The notes under the pieces were generated by a model. That model was not told the DNA's origin, did not search any database, and saw only the letters and a program-made list of their open reading frames with translations. DNA of 64,000 bases. Origin: Kutzneria viridogrisea. Its GTDB lineage: Bacteria > Actinomycetota > Actinomycetes > Mycobacteriales > Pseudonocardiaceae. The stretch covers positions 494,001 to 558,000 of the forward strand of contig JACJID010000006.1 of NCBI GenBank assembly GCA_014138725.1. The letters are read 5' to 3'. Shown piece by piece: positions 10,360 to 18,426 of the stretch. Numbering within the stretch: position 1 is the stretch's first letter; each line of letters opens with the position of its first letter. The position numbers and the translations under genes are program-made.

Positions 10360-11118
10360 CTGGGCGGGATTCGCGCGTTGGTGGGCGGGACTCGGGCGCA
10401 GTGGCCGGGACTGGCGCACGGCAGAGTTGGCCTGGCGCGCCAGCGGCCGGGACTCGGGCGTTGGTGGGCGGGACTCGTGTACGGCAGCGCGGGATTCGCG
10501 CACCGGTGGCCGGGACTGACGCGTCGGAGAACGGGATTCGCGCACGGTAGAGCGGGATTCGTGCGCAAGTGGGCGGGACTCGGGCGCAGTGGCCGGGATT
10601 CGCGCACGGCAGAGTGGGGCTGGCGCGCCAGCGGCCGGGACTCGGGCGCTGGTGGGCGGGATTCGCGTGCCTGACAGCGGGACTGGCGTGCCGGTGGGCG
10701 GGACTCGCCTACTGCTGGGCGGGATTCGCTTGCGGTTGAGCAGGACTCGTGCGCTGGTCGGCGGTACTGGCGCGCCGGAAAGCGGGATTCGCGCGCTGGT
10801 GGCCGGGATTCGCGTGCCGGTGGGCGGGACTCGCGCACGGCAGAGCGGGATTCGCGTGCCGGTGGCCGGGACTGGTGCGCCTGACAGCGGGATTCGCGCA
10901 CGGCTGGGCGGGACTCGAGCACGGTAGAACGGGACTCGGGCGCTGGTTGCCGGGATTCGCCCACGGCTGGGCGGGACTCGAGCACCAGCGGCCGGGACTC
11001 GCGCACCGGTGGGCGGGACTCGCCTACGGCTGGCTGGGACTGGCGCACGGCCGAGCGGAACTCGCGCGCCAGCGACCGGGACTCACGCACCCGACAGCGG
11101 AACTCGCGCACCACCGAA
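10360..11118. repeat. Array A: about 36 degenerate 21-nt tandem repeats
   Basis: Units follow the pattern GCGGGA(C/T)TCGCGCACGGYNG with a spacing of 21 bases (occasionally 20). They run from just after the DUF1707 gene almost to the terminator of the catalase gene. Because 21 is a multiple of three and the units contain no stop codons, all six frames stay open and give seven-residue periodic false proteins (for example RESRPAV repeats). The array is not coding. It lies at a convergent gene junction; related arrays are at 46996, 50738 and 63243. Confidence 0.85.
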
Positions 11119-11159
11119 CGTGACATGCCGGGGGCCGTCACAGCCCCCGGCGTGTCACG
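11119..11159. terminator. Long-stem terminator between repeat array A and the catalase gene
   Basis: A 17-bp stem: CGTGACA (11119-11125) with TGTCACG (11153-11159), a T-G wobble, then GCCGGGGGC (11127-11135) with GCCCCCGGC (11143-11151), and a 7-base loop. It ends four bases before the catalase stop codon and would terminate transcripts from both sides. Confidence 0.85.
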
Positions 11160-11162
11160 GGC

Positions 11163-12089
11163 TCAGGCGTCGTGGCTGCGCCGCTCGTAGGACACGGCGT
11201 AGGCGGCCTTGCGGATCGCCAGCACCGGGTCGTCGGACAGCTCGATGCCCGCGGTGACCCTGGTCGGGTCGAACACCTGCCCGGCCCAGTACGCCTGGTC
11301 GGCCACTGGGGCCTTGATCGTCAGGTGCCCGACCACCAGCTCCGGCCGGTCGGCGGGCCAGGCCTTCGTGCAGTCGTTGGTCGGGTCACCGGGCTCGGCC
11401 AGCTGCACGTGCAGGGTCAGCCGCACGGGGCCGTCGGCCAGCCTGCGCTCCAGCTCCTCGGTCAGGTAGGCCTCGTCCCAGTCGGCGGCCTCCTGCTCGG
11501 TCACCGACTGCTCGCCCAGGTCCGGCTCCCACCGGTAGCGCACCGACTGCCGCTGCCCCTGCGCGTTGACCCAGGTGAAGGCGTGGATCGCCCAGTAGCG
11601 CGCGGTGCCGTAGCTGGTCGGGATGGGCATGGTGCCCACCGCCTGGAAACCCGGTACGGCCTCGGGGTACTCGGCGAGGAAGCCCTGCAACTTGGCCGGG
11701 TCGCGCTGACCGTCCTCGCCCGGGGTCAGTGCCGCCAGCAGCTTGAGGAAGTGCTCGGGGGTGGCGGCGATGAACACCGGCAGGTTGACCCCGACCAGGT
11801 CGGTGTCGGTGCCGTCAGCCAGGTGGAACTTCACCGCGATGCCGCGTCCGCTGCGCGAGCCGTCGGGCACGTGCGGGCTGCCGCCCGCGTTGGAGAAGCG
11901 CACGGTCGCCGCCACCGGCTCGCCGGTCAGGTGCGCGGCCGTGGTCAGCTCGGCCACCTTGCCGGTGGGCTCGAAGGTCGCCTGGAAGCAGGCGCCCCTC
12001 GCGTGGGCCCGCCGGTAGCCGGGGAACTTGCCGCTCGCCTTCTCCATGTTGTCGACGATCTCGACCGCGAGTGGTGGTTGTGCAGTCAT
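11163..12089 (-). CDS. Small-subunit (SrpA-like) heme catalase/peroxidase
   Basis: 308 residues starting MTAQPPLAVEIVDN. It is a minimal catalase-fold protein, much shorter than the classical ~480-residue enzymes. It keeps the distal His region (RRAHARGACF), the heme-side VRFSNAGGSP with the conserved Asn, and the SGRGIAVKFHL stretch that follows in catalases. It probably decomposes peroxides using heme. It is single and divergent from the desaturase gene; the 133-bp gap should hold both promoters. The next in-frame start upstream would overrun the divergent promoter region, so the internal ATG is preferred. Whether it is a true catalase or an organic peroxidase cannot be told from sequence alone. 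Confidence 0.82.
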   Translation of the reverse strand: MTAQPPLAVEIVDNMEKASGKFPGYRRAHARGACFQATFEPTGKVAELTTAAHLTGEPVAATVRFSNAGGSPHVPDGSRSGRGIAVKFHLADGTDTDLVGVNLPVFIAATPEHFLKLLAALTPGEDGQRDPAKLQGFLAEYPEAVPGFQAVGTMPIPTSYGTARYWAIHAFTWVNAQGQRQSVRYRWEPDLGEQSVTEQEAADWDEAYLTEELERRLADGPVRLTLHVQLAEPGDPTNDCTKAWPADRPELVVGHLTIKAPVADQAYWAGQVFDPTRVTAGIELSDDPVLAIRKAAYAVSYERRSHDA

Positions 12090-12222
12090 GGGAGGTCCAA
12101 TCCTGGTGTCGCACGAGGTGGGGCTAGACCTACCCCACTTCGAGGTTCCAGGGTTCCTGACCAGCCCGTTGTGGGACGGCAGAGTCACCTATGACAGCAC
12201 GAACGTCCCTGGAGGTGGCGGC

Positions 12223-13170
12223 ATGACCGTTCAACCGGCACTCGCGAGACCCGACATCGACCCGCAACCCAAGGGCGCGGTCGAGCAGGTGCTGCTCGCG
12301 GTGTTCGTGGTGGTGCCTTTCCTGGCCCTGCTCGCCGCGGTGCCGCTGGCCTGGGGCTGGGGGCTGGGCTGGCACGACATCGTGATCGGCGTGGTCTTCT
12401 ACTTCGTGTCCGGGTTCGGCGTCACGGTCGGCTTCCACCGGCTGTTCACCCACGGCTCGTTCAAGGCCAAGCCCGCGCTGCGGGTGGGGCTGGCGGTGGC
12501 GGGCAGCCTCGCACTGGAGATGGGCGTGATCGACTGGGTGGCCACGCACCGCCGCCACCACAAGTACGCCGACCGCGAGGGCGACCCGCACTCGCCGTGG
12601 CGCTTCGGCTCGGACTGGAAGGCCCTGACCAAGGGACTGGCCTACGCCCACGTGGGCTGGATGTTCGACACCGAGGTGACCTCGGCCGCCAAGTTCTGCC
12701 CCGACCTGCTCGCCGACCGCCGGGTCCGCTGGGTGCACGACCGCTTCACCTGGTTCGTGGTCGCCTCCCTGCTGCTGCCCGCGGTGATCGGCGGCCTGTG
12801 GAGCATGTCCTGGCAGGGCGCGCTGACCGCCTTCTTCTGGGGCTCACTGGTTCGCATCGCGCTGCTGCACCACGTCACCTGGTCGATCAACTCGATCTGC
12901 CACACCTTCGGCGAGGAGACCTTCGAGGTGCGCGACAAGTCCCGCAACGTGTGGTGGCTGGCGATCCCCTCAATGGGCGAGTCCTGGCACAACCTGCACC
13001 ACAGCGACCCGACCTGCGCCAGGCACGGTGCCCTGCCCGGCCAGATCGACCCCAGCGCCGCGGTCATCAGGGCATTCGAACGCCTCGGTTGGGTCACCGA
13101 CGTGCGCTGGCCCAACCAGGAACGGCTGGCAGCGCGCAGGATCGACCACACCACGCACCGGGCCGCCTGA
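12223..13170 (+). CDS. Membrane acyl-CoA/acyl-lipid fatty acid desaturase
   Basis: 315 residues. The three histidine boxes of membrane diiron desaturases are present in order: HRLFTH (about residue 78), HRRHHKY (about residue 109) and HNLHHSD (about residue 251), with two pairs of membrane segments between them. It should introduce a delta-9 double bond into membrane fatty acids with oxygen and an external electron donor. ATG 12223 is chosen because GGAGGTGG is five bases upstream. No fused cytochrome b5 or ferredoxin and no adjacent reductase are visible, so the electron donor is encoded elsewhere. It is followed after 40 bp by the sensor kinase. Confidence 0.93.
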   Translation: MTVQPALARPDIDPQPKGAVEQVLLAVFVVVPFLALLAAVPLAWGWGLGWHDIVIGVVFYFVSGFGVTVGFHRLFTHGSFKAKPALRVGLAVAGSLALEMGVIDWVATHRRHHKYADREGDPHSPWRFGSDWKALTKGLAYAHVGWMFDTEVTSAAKFCPDLLADRRVRWVHDRFTWFVVASLLLPAVIGGLWSMSWQGALTAFFWGSLVRIALLHHVTWSINSICHTFGEETFEVRDKSRNVWWLAIPSMGESWHNLHHSDPTCARHGALPGQIDPSAAVIRAFERLGWVTDVRWPNQERLAARRIDHTTHRAA

Positions 13171-13210
13171 GCACCCGGCACAATTTACGAGGACGAGAGG
13201 AGAACCGGCC

Positions 13211-14488
13211 GTGACCACCACTGCGACGCGCCCGCTCACGGGACGGCCGGCACTGCTTGGACTGGCACTGTCGCTGGCGCTGCTCAGCCAACTCGGCATC
13301 GCCGTGTTCGTGTTCCAGGTGGTGTCGATCTCGCTGATCCCGGTCTGGATCGGCTTCCCGCTGCTGGCCGGGTCCATCGCGCTGTGCCGGTACTTCACCG
13401 ACCTGCACCGCACCATCTCGGGCACCGTGCTCGGCCAGCCCATCCAGCGCCCCTACCTGCCGCTGCCCGAGGGCGGCTGGTTCGGCAAGATCCGCACCGT
13501 GTTCACCGACCCGGCGACCTGGCGCGACCTGTTGTGGTTGATCGTCAACGCCGTGACCGGCCTGGTCTCCGGTGTGACGGTGGTGTCCTTCCTCGCTGGT
13601 TCGCTGTTCTACCTCACGTTCCCGTTCTGGTGGCCGCTGTTCCACGCGGACGACATCGACCCGATGCTGCTGGGCGTCATCTCGATGAGCACCTTCGGCG
13701 AGTCCTTCCGCGCGGTGCCCGCCGGCATGGTCCTGGTCGCGCTGTGGTGGTGGGGCGCCCCGAAGTTGTTGCGCGCCAACGCACACGTGGCCAAGTCCCT
13801 GTTGGCACCCACGGAGCGCACGCGCCTGGCGCTGCGCGTGCAGGAGCTGTCGGAGTCCCGCGCGGAGTCGGTGGACACCCACGCCGCCGAACTGCGCCGC
13901 ATCGAGCGCGACCTGCACGACGGGGCGCAGGCCAGGCTGGTGGCGCTGGGCATGAGCCTGGGCATGGCCGAGGAGGCCGTCGCCGGGGACCCGGCCGCCG
14001 CCAGGGAGTTGCTCGCCGAGGCCAGGCAGTCCACCTCCAAGGCACTGTCCGAGCTGCGTGACCTGGTGCGCGGCATCCACCCACCGGTGCTGGCCGACCG
14101 CGGGCTGGACGGCGCGCTGCGGGCACTGGCCCTGGCCAACCCGCTGCCCGTGGAGGTCACCGGGGAACTGCCCGGCAGGCCGCAGGCCCCGGTGGAGTCG
14201 GCGGTGTACTTCGCGGTGGCCGAGGCGCTGGCGAACATGCTCAAGCACAGCGGGGCCACCACCGGCTGGATCCGGATGTCCTACGAGGACGGCAGGTTGG
14301 GCGTCTCCATCGGGGACGACGGCAAGGGCGGCGCCTCGATCACGCCGGGCGGTGGGCTGCACGGCATCGAGCGCAGGCTGGCCGCCTTCGACGGCACGCT
14401 GATGGTCACCAGCCCGGTCGGCGGCCCGACCACCCTGTTCGTCACCCTGCCCTGTGAACTGCTCACCGGTCCGCAGCCTGCTCAGTGA
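13211..14488 (+). CDS. Sensor histidine kinase (NarL-type partner class), orphan
   Basis: 425 residues from GTG. Residues 1-200 form a 'putative sensor'-type membrane domain with four hydrophobic segments. The dimerisation helix follows with the phospho-acceptor in RIERDLHDGAQARLVAL (His at about residue 238), then a HATPase_c domain (EALANMLKHS, GDDGKG, GGGLHGIERRL). Such kinases normally stand directly before a LuxR-type response regulator, but here the next gene is a convergent SDR whose end overlaps this one by 26 bases. Its partner must be elsewhere. The close upstream desaturase may hint at membrane-fluidity sensing; that is speculation. Confidence 0.88.
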   Translation: MTTTATRPLTGRPALLGLALSLALLSQLGIAVFVFQVVSISLIPVWIGFPLLAGSIALCRYFTDLHRTISGTVLGQPIQRPYLPLPEGGWFGKIRTVFTDPATWRDLLWLIVNAVTGLVSGVTVVSFLAGSLFYLTFPFWWPLFHADDIDPMLLGVISMSTFGESFRAVPAGMVLVALWWWGAPKLLRANAHVAKSLLAPTERTRLALRVQELSESRAESVDTHAAELRRIERDLHDGAQARLVALGMSLGMAEEAVAGDPAAARELLAEARQSTSKALSELRDLVRGIHPPVLADRGLDGALRALALANPLPVEVTGELPGRPQAPVESAVYFAVAEALANMLKHSGATTGWIRMSYEDGRLGVSIGDDGKGGASITPGGGLHGIERRLAAFDGTLMVTSPVGGPTTLFVTLPCELLTGPQPAQ

Positions 14489-15320
14489 TCCGCTGGACGT
14501 AGGCGGCGCGGGCCGCGGTGTCCGGGGTGAGCGCCCTGCCGGAGTTCAGCAGCCGGTGGGCCAGGCGCAGCACCGGTTCCGGGGTGAGCGCCGCCAGCGG
14601 CCCCACCGGCCGTACCCAGCCGGGCACCGACACCTCCGCCGCCCTGGTGCGCAGCGTGCGCACCACGGCGGCGGCCACGTCCTCGGGGTCCACCGTGGGC
14701 ATGCCCGCACCGAGGTCGAAACCCGAGGCCAGCTCGGTGCGCACCGCGCTGGGCAGCACGGCGCTCACGCTCACCCCGCTGCCCGCCAGTTCCGCACGCA
14801 CCGCCGCGCTCAGGCCCACCACGCCGAACTTCGTGCCGCAGTACACCGCCAGCCCCGGGATCGGCAGCTTGCCCGCCATGGACGCGATGTTGACCACGTG
14901 GCCGCGACCCCGCGCCACCATGCCGGGCACCGCCAGTTGCATGCCGTGGATCGGCCCGAGCAGGTTCACCCGCACCTGGGCGCGCGTGATCGCCTCAACC
15001 TCGGCGAGGAATGCCCCCGAGGGCATGATGCCCGCGTTGTTGACCAGCACGTCCACCGGACCGAGTTCGTTCGACACTTGGTTCAAGAAGTCGGCGAAGG
15101 ACTGCCGTGAGGCCACGTCCACCGCGAAGGCGCGGGCCGACCGGCCGAGTTCGGTCAGCGCGGCGATGCCCGCGGGGCCGTCCAGGTCGCCGATCGCGAC
15201 TTTCGCCCCGACTCGAGAAAAGGCCCGAGCCGTGGCGAGGCCGATGCCCCTGGCCCCGCCGGTGATCGCCACGACCGTGTCGGCGGGCCGCAGCGCCGGG
15301 TAGCGCCTGAACAGGCTCAT
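14463..15320 (-). CDS. Short-chain dehydrogenase/reductase (classical SDR)
   Basis: 285 residues with a Rossmann fold. The cofactor motif is TGGARGIG (residues 20-27), the acidic residue after beta-2 lies in IGDLD (favouring NAD), then NNAG, the catalytic Ser in NIASMAG, and YCGTK as the YxxxK pair. The C-terminal 60 residues extend beyond the core, as in mycobacterial SDRs of lipid metabolism. It lies 46 bp after the patatin gene on the same strand, so the two may be co-transcribed under the TetR regulator encoded divergently. Substrate unknown. Confidence 0.9.
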   Translation of the reverse strand: MSLFRRYPALRPADTVVAITGGARGIGLATARAFSRVGAKVAIGDLDGPAGIAALTELGRSARAFAVDVASRQSFADFLNQVSNELGPVDVLVNNAGIMPSGAFLAEVEAITRAQVRVNLLGPIHGMQLAVPGMVARGRGHVVNIASMAGKLPIPGLAVYCGTKFGVVGLSAAVRAELAGSGVSVSAVLPSAVRTELASGFDLGAGMPTVDPEDVAAAVVRTLRTRAAEVSVPGWVRPVGPLAALTPEPVLRLAHRLLNSGRALTPDTAARAAYVQRITEQAADR

Positions 15321-15366
15321 CGCAGCACGTCGCTGGCGCTTCGCGTGGGCATCGTGCCGAATTCGC

Positions 15367-16308
15367 TCATCGCAGGACCACCTCGTTCCCGGTCAGTGCG
15401 GCGGCGACCGTGCGCCGCGCGGTCTGGAAGGTCGCCAGCCGCCGCCTCGGGTCCATCAGGTTCGGCCCCATCGCGGCCAGGTCCTCCGCGCACGGGTCCA
15501 GCCGCACCACCCTGGTTCCGGCCCGTTCCAGCGCCGCCACCTCCGTGTCCAGCCGGTGGTTCATGGCCCGGCGCAGCAGGCGTTCCACCCGGGCCGCCCC
15601 GCGAGCCGGTCCAGGCTCCGCCGAGGTCATCGGGGACAGTACGACCACCTCGTCCAGGCCCAGCGGCGCCACCAGGTCCGCCGAGGTCGGCGAGGCCACG
15701 CCGCCGTCCACGTAGTCCCTGCCACAGATCCGGGTAGCGGGGAACCAGCCCGGCACCCCGTAGGAGGCGCGCACCGCGTCCCGCAGCGCCGCCGGTGGCG
15801 CGCCCGGTGCGCCGAAGGCCACCCGTTCGCCCGTGACGCGGTCGCAGGCCACCACCCACACCGCCGGGTGCGGCGCCCACTGGCCAACCGGCACCACCGC
15901 GTCGATCGCCTCGGCGAAGGCCGACAGATCGCCGCGACCACGGGGCAGCAGCCCGCTCAGTGCGGTCATCGGCGCCACGCGGTCACGCCGCCACGGCAGT
16001 CCGCGCGCGGCCAGCCCCAGCGAGCCAGGCACCGGGTACGGCACCGGGGGCAGCGCACCGCCGGTCGCCACGCCGTGCTCGAAGCGGACCGAGTCCTGCG
16101 CGCCATCTGCTTGCCACGCAACGAGTTCGTCCACGCTGACGCCTGCGGCCAGCAGGGAGACCAGCAGGCCGCCCGCTGAGGTGCCGACCAGTGCCCTGGC
16201 GAACCTCGGGTCCCAGTCCAGGTGTTCGCGCAACGCCGCCAGCGCGCCCACCGACCAGGCCGCGCCGAGCACCCCGCCCGCCCCGATGACCAGACCACGG
16301 CTCGTCAC
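15367..16308 (-). CDS. Patatin-like phospholipase
   Basis: 313 residues from a GTG (MTSRGLVIGAGGVLGAAW) with GGGAGG four bases upstream; longer readings run into the promoter of the divergent TetR gene. The patatin catalytic dyad is present: Ser in GTSAGG (about residue 49) and Asp in YVDGGV (about residue 198), with the glycine-rich oxyanion loop at the N-terminus. There is no signal peptide, so it is a cytoplasmic or peripheral acyl hydrolase of lipids. Together with the SDR downstream and the TetR gene upstream, it forms a small lipid-related locus. Confidence 0.88.
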   Translation of the reverse strand: MTSRGLVIGAGGVLGAAWSVGALAALREHLDWDPRFARALVGTSAGGLLVSLLAAGVSVDELVAWQADGAQDSVRFEHGVATGGALPPVPYPVPGSLGLAARGLPWRRDRVAPMTALSGLLPRGRGDLSAFAEAIDAVVPVGQWAPHPAVWVVACDRVTGERVAFGAPGAPPAALRDAVRASYGVPGWFPATRICGRDYVDGGVASPTSADLVAPLGLDEVVVLSPMTSAEPGPARGAARVERLLRRAMNHRLDTEVAALERAGTRVVRLDPCAEDLAAMGPNLMDPRRRLATFQTARRTVAAALTGNEVVLR

Positions 16309-16381
16309 GGCGCCTCCCGGATACCGACGATATTCGAGTACCGAGAGAATCACGAGAGCGTCGGTTTGGTCAATACGTACG

Positions 16382-16987
16382 ATGTCCGCCATGCCGAGGC
16401 TGACCAGGGAGGAGAGCAAGGCCCGCACCCGAGCCGCGCTCGTGGAGACCGCGCGCGGGCTGTTCCTCGCCGAGGGCTACCACCAGACCTCGCTGGAGCG
16501 AGTGGCCGAGGCCGCGGGGTTCTCCAAGGGAGCGGTCTACTCCAACTTCCGCAACAAGGAGGAGCTCTGCCTCGCCGTGCTGGACCAGATCCAGCGTCGC
16601 GAGTACGCCGAGCTGCTCGACGCGCTCGCCCCGCCAGGGGACTTCGAGAGCAAGCTGGCGGCGTTGCAGGTCTGGGCCGAGCGCGTGCTCGGCAGCCCGA
16701 GCTGGACCGTGCTCGGCGTGGCGGCCATCGCCGCCGCACACCTGTCCGACCAGCTGCGCGCCCAGCTCGCCCGGCGGGACGCCGCCTTCTGTCACGTCGT
16801 GACCGAACTGCTCCGCGCGCAGGAGGCCGCCGGTGCGATCACGCTCGCGCTGCCCGCCGAGGACCTCGCCCCGATCCTGCTCGCCGTCGGCACCGGCCTC
16901 GGCTTGCAGCGCTCGGTCAACCCCGGCGCCAAGCCCAGCCTGCTCACCGACGCCGCCCGCGCCTTCGTGCGCCCGGCGATGTCCTGA
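16382..16987 (+). CDS. TetR family transcriptional regulator
   Basis: 201 residues (MSAMPRLTREESKARTRAAL), or 198 if the second ATG at 16391 is used. The N-terminal HTH reads TSLERVAEAAGFSKGAVYSNFRNKEEL, the standard TetR recognition helix with the YxxFxxKEEL tail. The helical ligand-binding domain follows. It has no Shine-Dalgarno and may be leaderless. It is divergent from the patatin-SDR pair with a 73-bp gap, so it most likely represses that pair and itself. Direct repeats of ACCGA in the gap are possible operator parts. Confidence 0.9.
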   Translation: MSAMPRLTREESKARTRAALVETARGLFLAEGYHQTSLERVAEAAGFSKGAVYSNFRNKEELCLAVLDQIQRREYAELLDALAPPGDFESKLAALQVWAERVLGSPSWTVLGVAAIAAAHLSDQLRAQLARRDAAFCHVVTELLRAQEAAGAITLALPAEDLAPILLAVGTGLGLQRSVNPGAKPSLLTDAARAFVRPAMS

Positions 16988-16996
16988 AGGCGTGCC

Positions 16997-17031
16997 GTGA
17001 AGGTGGCTTTCACCGCGCTGGACGCAGCGAA
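16997..17031. repeat. Copy of a dispersed palindromic element, one arm decayed
   Basis: These 35 bases (starting GTGAAGGTGGCTTT) are identical to the reverse complement of positions 35969-36003. Here the second arm is broken: the sequence continues with TGGTCC instead of the complementary arm. It lies between the convergent TetR and DUF2165 genes. Confidence 0.75.
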
Positions 17032-17077
17032 TGGTCCTTTCGCGGCAGGTCTCGGCGATGCCGCGAAGGTGTGCCCC

Positions 17078-17593
17078 TCAGGACACCGCTGCGGATTCGG
17101 CCTCGCGCCTGCTGCCGAGCAGGTGCACCAGCACCAGGCCCAACCCGGAGATGATCACGTGCGGCAGCGCGGAGGCGATGCCGTTCCACTTCGAGGACTG
17201 CCACATCTGGAAGTACTCACCGCCGATGGCCATGAACCCGCCCGCGAACAGCGCGAGCTCCATCAGCCAGCCCAGCGCGGACAGCTTGGGCGCGACCGGG
17301 CTGCGGCGCAGCCAGGCCACCAGCCCGGCGAGCAGCACCAGCGCGGCGAGCGCCTCCCAGGCGATGATCAGCACGTAGCCGGTGGTGACCAGTCCGGGGC
17401 TGGTGATCGCGCGCCACATCATGGCCGGGGACTTGAAGGTGGTGTCCATGGCGAACACGTGTTCCACGAAGGCGTGGTTGGTCTCGTAGTCGGTGAGGTT
17501 GCCGAACGCGATCAGACCGAGGTGCACGGTGCTGATCGCGGTGAGCACCGCCACGGCCAAATGCAGGCTGCCGAGCCCGGAAAGAACACGCAT
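17078..17593 (-). CDS. DUF2165-type small integral membrane protein
   Basis: 171 residues starting MRVLSGLGSLHLAVAV. It has four hydrophobic segments (near residues 5-27, 65-90, 100-120 and 140-160). The loop after the first contains NLTDYETNHAFVEHVFAMDT, which fits the DUF2165 family of predicted membrane proteins with unknown role. The start is the only ATG that gives a clean first membrane segment; no clear ribosome site is seen. It is single, convergent with the TetR gene and divergent from the glycosyltransferase pair. Confidence 0.75.
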   Translation of the reverse strand: MRVLSGLGSLHLAVAVLTAISTVHLGLIAFGNLTDYETNHAFVEHVFAMDTTFKSPAMMWRAITSPGLVTTGYVLIIAWEALAALVLLAGLVAWLRRSPVAPKLSALGWLMELALFAGGFMAIGGEYFQMWQSSKWNGIASALPHVIISGLGLVLVHLLGSRREAESAAVS

Positions 17594-17679
17594 GGCGGGT
17601 ACTCTACGCAGGGAGTTCGTGACTGCGAGGCAGTTTGAGCAGGGGATTCCACTAGTGCCGTCCGAACGGGAGCGAACCG

Positions 17680-18426
17680 ATGCCGCTGTTCTCCGTGCTG
17701 ACCGCGGCCATCGGGCAGTGGGCCGAGTACGTGGAGCTGGCCGGTGAGAGCCTGGCCGCGCAGCGGCTGCCCGAGGGCTGGCAGTTGGAGTGGGTCGTGC
17801 AGGAGGACGGGGACGAGCCGGTGCTGGCCGAGGTGGTCGGCCGCTTCGAGTTCGCCCGCTACCAGGCCAACGGCCAGCAGTTGGGCACGACGAGCACGCG
17901 CAACCTCGGGCTGACCAGGGTGTCCGGTGAACTGACCCACGTGTTCGACTGCGACGACCTGCTGCTGCCGGACGCACTGGCCACGGCCCTGGCGGCCTTC
18001 GAGCGGCACCCGGAGATCCACTGGTTCGCCGGTCAGGCGGACAACCTGATGCCCGATGGCAGCCGGGTGGCCTTCGACCCGATCTCGCCGACCGGCCCGG
18101 TCGCGCCGGGTGCGGTCAACGACTACCTGCTCAGCACCGACCGCGCCCCGTTCCTGCCGAACACCCTGGCCGTGCGCACCACCACGCTGCGCGCTCTCGG
18201 CGGCTGGTCGGCCACCCCCAACGGGGAGGACACCATGGTGCTGGCCGCGCTGGGCGAGCTGACCCCCGGCTACTACGCCCCCGAGGTGACCTGGCTGTAC
18301 CGCCAGCACGAACGACAGACCAGCCGCACGCAGGTGTGGGCGAACCGGTTGCCGGTGGCCCTGGACATGGTGCGCCAGCGCATCGCCGCGCTGCGCGAGC
18401 TGGGACTGCGGCTCGGGTCCGACTGA
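17680..18426 (+). CDS. GT2-family glycosyltransferase, first of a tandem pair
   Basis: 248 residues, a compact GT-A fold. It begins with the nucleotide-binding strand FSVLTAAIGQ, then WVVQEDGDEP, the conserved TRNLGLTRVSGELTH and the metal-binding motif FDCDDLLLP (DxDD at about residue 89), and a later acidic GED segment. There is no membrane segment or signal, so it is a cytoplasmic sugar transferase. The downstream gene encodes a paralogue with the same motifs in the same order, joined by a TGATG overlap. Acceptor and donor cannot be read from the sequence. Confidence 0.85.
   Translation: MPLFSVLTAAIGQWAEYVELAGESLAAQRLPEGWQLEWVVQEDGDEPVLAEVVGRFEFARYQANGQQLGTTSTRNLGLTRVSGELTHVFDCDDLLLPDALATALAAFERHPEIHWFAGQADNLMPDGSRVAFDPISPTGPVAPGAVNDYLLSTDRAPFLPNTLAVRTTTLRALGGWSATPNGEDTMVLAALGELTPGYYAPEVTWLYRQHERQTSRTQVWANRLPVALDMVRQRIAALRELGLRLGSD

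Noticed and set aside
9915-11141. A long minus-strand frame of 408 codons with repeated RESRPxx heptads
   Set aside because: It is the translation of 21-nt tandem repeats in a frame kept open by the period. All other frames through the array are also open, and no ribosome site or domain is seen.
15317-15880. Minus-strand frame ending MSEFGTMPTRSASDVLR
   Set aside because: It overlaps the patatin coding region out of frame, and the short tail between patatin and SDR has no conserved feature.
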